Source: Planctomycetota bacterium
GTDB taxonomy: Bacteria; Planctomycetota; Phycisphaerae; Sedimentisphaerales; Anaerobacaceae
DNA: 5,634 nt
Reading direction: 5' to 3'
Assembly: GCA_003644295.1 (NCBI GenBank)
Contig: QNBZ01000100.1
Coordinates: 1-5,634 of the forward strand
Positions 4,625-5,634 of the stretch are shown piece after piece. The translations under genes were made by a program, and so were the position numbers. Positions within the stretch are counted from its first letter, which is position 1. Each line of letters starts with the position of its first letter. The notes beneath the pieces are model-generated. The model did not search any database. It was not told the origin of the DNA and saw only the letters and a list, made by a program, of their open reading frames with translations.

Positions 4625-5634
4625 TGGCGACGATAACCGAATATATCGAGCCGTTACTGCACGGCAAAAACTTGGGGCTTGAGCAGGCAGCGGAGCTATT
4701 GGATATTATTTTCCAGGGCGATGTAGCCGATGTCCAGATTGCAGCGTTTCTGACTGCGATGCGCATCAAGGCAGCGACAGCGCCGGAATTAGCAGGGCTT
4801 GCTAAATCGCTGTTGAAACACGCCGTTGCCGTGAAGGTTGACGTTGATAATTTAGTTGACACCTGCGGCACAGGCGGAGCGGCGGTAAAAACCTTTAACA
4901 TTTCAACGGCCTCCGCGCTGGTAGCAGCCGGTGCGGGGGTGTATATCGCCAAGCACGGCAACCGCGGGATAACCAGCAACTGCGGCTCAGCGGACGTGCT
5001 TGAAGAACTTGGCGTTAAGATAGATGCCTCTGCTGAAACGGTCGCCGAGTGTATCATACAGGCGCATATCGGATTTATGTTTGCCCCGATGTTCCACCCG
5101 GCGATGAAGTATGTTCAGCCGATACGGAAAGGGCTGGGCTTCAGGACGGTGTTCAATCTTCTTGGGCCTCTGGTGAACCCGGCTAATGCAACGGCCAGGG
5201 TTATGGGGGTCGGCGATGAAGGGCTGATGGAACAAGTAGCCGAGGCGCTTAAATTATTGGGCGTGAAATATGCGATGGTAGTACACAGTAACGGATTGGA
5301 TGAAATCGGCACCGCATCGGTTACAAAAATAGTCGAACTAAAAAACGGTCAAATTACAAAGAAAGAACTGAATCCGGAAAAGCTTGGTATTCCATTGGCC
5401 AATATGGAGCGGTTGAAGGTAACTGATGCTGCAACAAGCGCGATGGTAATAAAAAGTATAATAGACGGCAAAGAAGGTGGGACTCACAGGGATATTGTCG
5501 TTCTAAATGCTGCTGCTGCGATAATTGCCGGCGGTTTGGCGGAAGATTTCAGAACAGCAATTAAACTGGCAGAGACCTCCATCAGCGATGGCAAAGCACG
5601 GACTTGTCTTGAAAAATTAATCCAAGTTTCTAAT
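4624..5634 (+). CDS. trpD: Anthranilate phosphoribosyltransferase (stop beyond the right edge)
   Basis: TrpD joins anthranilate and PRPP to give phosphoribosyl-anthranilate, the second committed step. 337 codons are present without a stop. The family length is about 340, so only the last few residues are probably missing. Motifs include the PRPP loop DTCGTGGAAVKTFNIST (79-95), KHGNR (110-114), GSADVLEELG (121-130), the anthranilate-site region IRKGLGFRTVFNLLGPLVNP (167-186), and GLDE (224-227) with the metal-binding D226 and E227. The loop usually reads GTGGD; here that Asp is A86. The ATG overlaps the trpG stop as TAATG, a typical coupling arrangement. This is a stand-alone TrpD, not the TrpG-TrpD fusion of enteric bacteria. 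Further trp genes may follow to the right. Confidence 0.95.
   Translation, partial: MATITEYIEPLLHGKNLGLEQAAELLDIIFQGDVADVQIAAFLTAMRIKAATAPELAGLAKSLLKHAVAVKVDVDNLVDTCGTGGAAVKTFNISTASALVAAGAGVYIAKHGNRGITSNCGSADVLEELGVKIDASAETVAECIIQAHIGFMFAPMFHPAMKYVQPIRKGLGFRTVFNLLGPLVNPANATARVMGVGDEGLMEQVAEALKLLGVKYAMVVHSNGLDEIGTASVTKIVELKNGQITKKELNPEKLGIPLANMERLKVTDAATSAMVIKSIIDGKEGGTHRDIVVLNAAAAIIAGGLAEDFRTAIKLAETSISDGKARTCLEKLIQVSN

Noticed and set aside
4503..5312. Minus-strand open frames opposite trpG and trpD
   Set aside because: They are low-complexity Ser/Ala/Pro-rich translations typical of the reverse strand of a conserved gene, and they overlap each other and trpD.

Overview
The window reads as a chromosomal segment of a Gram-negative bacterium. 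It carries kdsB, whose product activates Kdo for lipopolysaccharide, next to a divergent CTP synthase gene. Base composition is moderate in the core genes and AT-rich in one accessory gene. Several short dispersed repeat families are present: VIPAKAGIQ-type palindromes, a GGTCATCCCGAGC element, GCCACAGAG elements and ACGAWAT heptamers. Such repeats, together with this CTP synthase subtype, suggest a member of the Planctomycetota (Phycisphaerae-like). That placement is an inference from memory and no search was run.

Left half, minus strand (transcribed right to left): kdsB (2073-1282), then an orphan protein resembling a nucleotidyl-cyclase fold (1279-572), then the 5' part of pyrG (418 to beyond the left edge). 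KdsB uses CTP and PyrG makes CTP, so those two belong together functionally. The AT-rich cyclase-like gene sits between them, bracketed by two oppositely oriented copies of a palindromic repeat, and looks like a later insertion. The spacer at 419-571 holds repeats and a terminator-like hairpin facing the plus strand.

Right half, plus strand: a trp operon, trpL-trpE-trpG-trpD, with trpD running off the right edge. Upstream of trpE, outside any long gene, lies what looks like a complete transcription attenuator. It has a 17-codon leader peptide with three consecutive Trp codons (MMQIDRKSTVLWWWPAE), mutually exclusive RNA segments 1:2, 2:3 and 3:4, and an intrinsic terminator ending in six T. 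TrpE and TrpG form anthranilate synthase, and TrpD transfers the phosphoribosyl group to anthranilate.

The two halves diverge from a compact region (2085-2153) holding two back-to-back promoters. Both have a perfect TTGACA -35 box, a 17-bp spacer and a 5/6-match -10 box. The -35 boxes lie inside a 9-bp perfect inverted repeat. Both predicted start sites fall within a few bases of the start codons of kdsB and trpL, so both messages look nearly leaderless.

A theme of the window is dispersed repeats that have entered coding sequence in frame: at the N-terminus of PyrG, at the C-terminus of KdsB, and inside TrpE. The same heptamer family found inside TrpE also abuts the trpE start codon.
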